This document shows positions 54,705 through 55,205 of a DNA stretch of 55,205 bases, in pieces (position 1 is the first letter of the stretch; each line of letters begins with the position of its first letter). The DNA is from Thermogemmata fonticola. GTDB taxonomy: Bacteria > Planctomycetota > Planctomycetia > Gemmatales > Gemmataceae. A program made the position numbers and the translations under genes. The notes beneath the pieces are model-generated. The model worked only from the letters and a program-made list of their open reading frames with translations. It searched no databases and was not told the DNA's origin. The stretch spans positions 1-55,205 of the forward strand of contig NZ_JACEFB010000021.1 of NCBI RefSeq assembly GCF_013694095.1, read 5' to 3'.

Positions 54705-55205
54705 TCACTTCCACACCAACACCTGACGATCATCACCCCCCGCCACCACCACCCCACCATCACCACTCACGGAAACACCCCACACCCCACCCCTGTGCCC
54801 CGCCAGCCGATGCCGCAACTGACCACTCTCCCCATCCCACACCAACACCTGACCATCACCACCCCCCGACACCACCACACCACCATCACCACTCACGGAA
54901 ACACACTTCACCTCACCCCTGTGCCCCTCCAGCCGATGCCGCAACTGACCACTCCTCCCATCCCACACCAGCACCTGACCATCAACACCCCCTGCCACCA
55001 CCACCTTGCCATCAGCACTCACGGAAACACACTTCACCTCACCCCTGTGCCCCTTCAGCCGATGCCGCAACTGACCACGCACACCATCCCACACCAACAC
55101 CTGACCATCACTACCCCCCGACACCACCACCCCACCATCACCACTCACAGAAACATCATACACCCGACCCTTGTGCCCCTCCAGCCGATGCCGCAACTGA
55201 CCACT
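54705..55205 (-). CDS. C-terminal part of a WD40-repeat protein with nearly identical repeats (5' end outside window)
   Basis: The gene continues past the right edge; only the last 166 codons are visible. They hold four WD40 units of 42 residues (SGQLRHRLEGHRGEVKCVSV, then SGDGGVVVSGGGDGQVLVWD) and a final truncated blade ending QVLVWK. Adjacent repeats differ at only a few residues and repeat with an exact 126-base period in DNA. Such highly similar WD40 arrays are typical of recently amplified repeats in large cyanobacterial and planctomycete sensor proteins, some with NTPase or protease domains at the N-terminus. The N-terminal domain here is unknown. It converges on the DUF1080 gene with 47 bases between. 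Confidence 0.88.
   Translation of the reverse strand, partial: SGQLRHRLEGHKGRVYDVSVSGDGGVVVSGGSDGQVLVWDGVRGQLRHRLKGHRGEVKCVSVSADGKVVVAGGVDGQVLVWDGRSGQLRHRLEGHRGEVKCVSVSGDGGVVVSGGGDGQVLVWDGESGQLRHRLAGHRGGVWGVSVSGDGGVVVAGGDDRQVLVWK
54708..55205. repeat. 126-bp tandem repeat (WD40 coding)
   Basis: The segment CAGCCGATGCCGCAACTGAC starts at 54804, 54930, 55056 and 55182, an exact 126-base spacing. Copies are almost identical and the array continues past the window edge. Confidence 0.92.

Overview
The window looks like chromosome of a high-GC planctomycete, most likely Gemmataceae or a close relative. The evidence is the combination of families: three DUF1559 prepilin-like proteins, two of them paired with small carboxypeptidase-regulatory-like lipoproteins; a DUF1549/DUF1553 cytochrome-type protein; PSCyt1/WD40, PPC-domain and double DUF1080 secreted proteins; VCBS/FG-GAP and TPR membrane proteins; and an HU protein with an N-terminal extension. 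I recognised no rRNA, tRNA, insertion sequence, prophage or CRISPR array.

Left part (1-11.2 kb): the tail of a low-complexity acidic/RGG protein runs in from the left edge. It is followed by transketolase (minus), an HU-like protein (plus) with a good promoter and terminator, and a minus-strand beta-oxidation pair (FadB/FadJ-type fusion, then acyl-CoA dehydrogenase). An ABC-2-type permease and a TerB-like protein follow on the plus strand.

Middle (11.2-32.8 kb): a frameshifted remnant of an Rpn-type PD-(D/E)XK nuclease; a large TPR protein; a divergent, AT-richer DUF1559 gene; an Etr1-like enoyl reductase divergent from cardiolipin synthase; a secreted Pro-rich Ig-like protein; larB; two Pro-rich lipoproteins; a possible zinc peptidase; a MoxR/RavA-type AAA+ ATPase; homoserine dehydrogenase; an M42 aminopeptidase; and a membrane-TPR protein followed by a VCBS lipoprotein with a CX3CH haem-like motif.

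Right part (33-55.2 kb): a minus-strand locus holds two DUF1559-lipoprotein cassettes (one duplicated, with long identical DNA blocks) feeding into two overlapping TPR membrane-protein genes. Upstream of it is a 1201-residue zinc-ribbon/dead-trypsin/HEAT protein, then a D/E-rich protein. A plus-strand series of secreted proteins follows (DUF1549/DUF1553, PSCyt1-WD40, a small secreted protein, PPC, DUF1080x2). The right edge cuts a minus-strand WD40 protein whose repeats are almost identical at DNA level.

The most unusual signals are: (i) short degenerate tandem arrays with different unit lengths (27, 35, 24 and about 17-18 bp), each lying just upstream of a plus-strand gene; (ii) a 68-bp triple repeat carrying two hairpins per unit; (iii) a protease domain in which all three catalytic residues appear substituted (Q, N, N) and which is fused to HEAT repeats; (iv) the 126-bp WD40 repeat array; and (v) signs of gene conversion between DUF1559 paralogues. 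All functions are inferred from sequence pattern alone.
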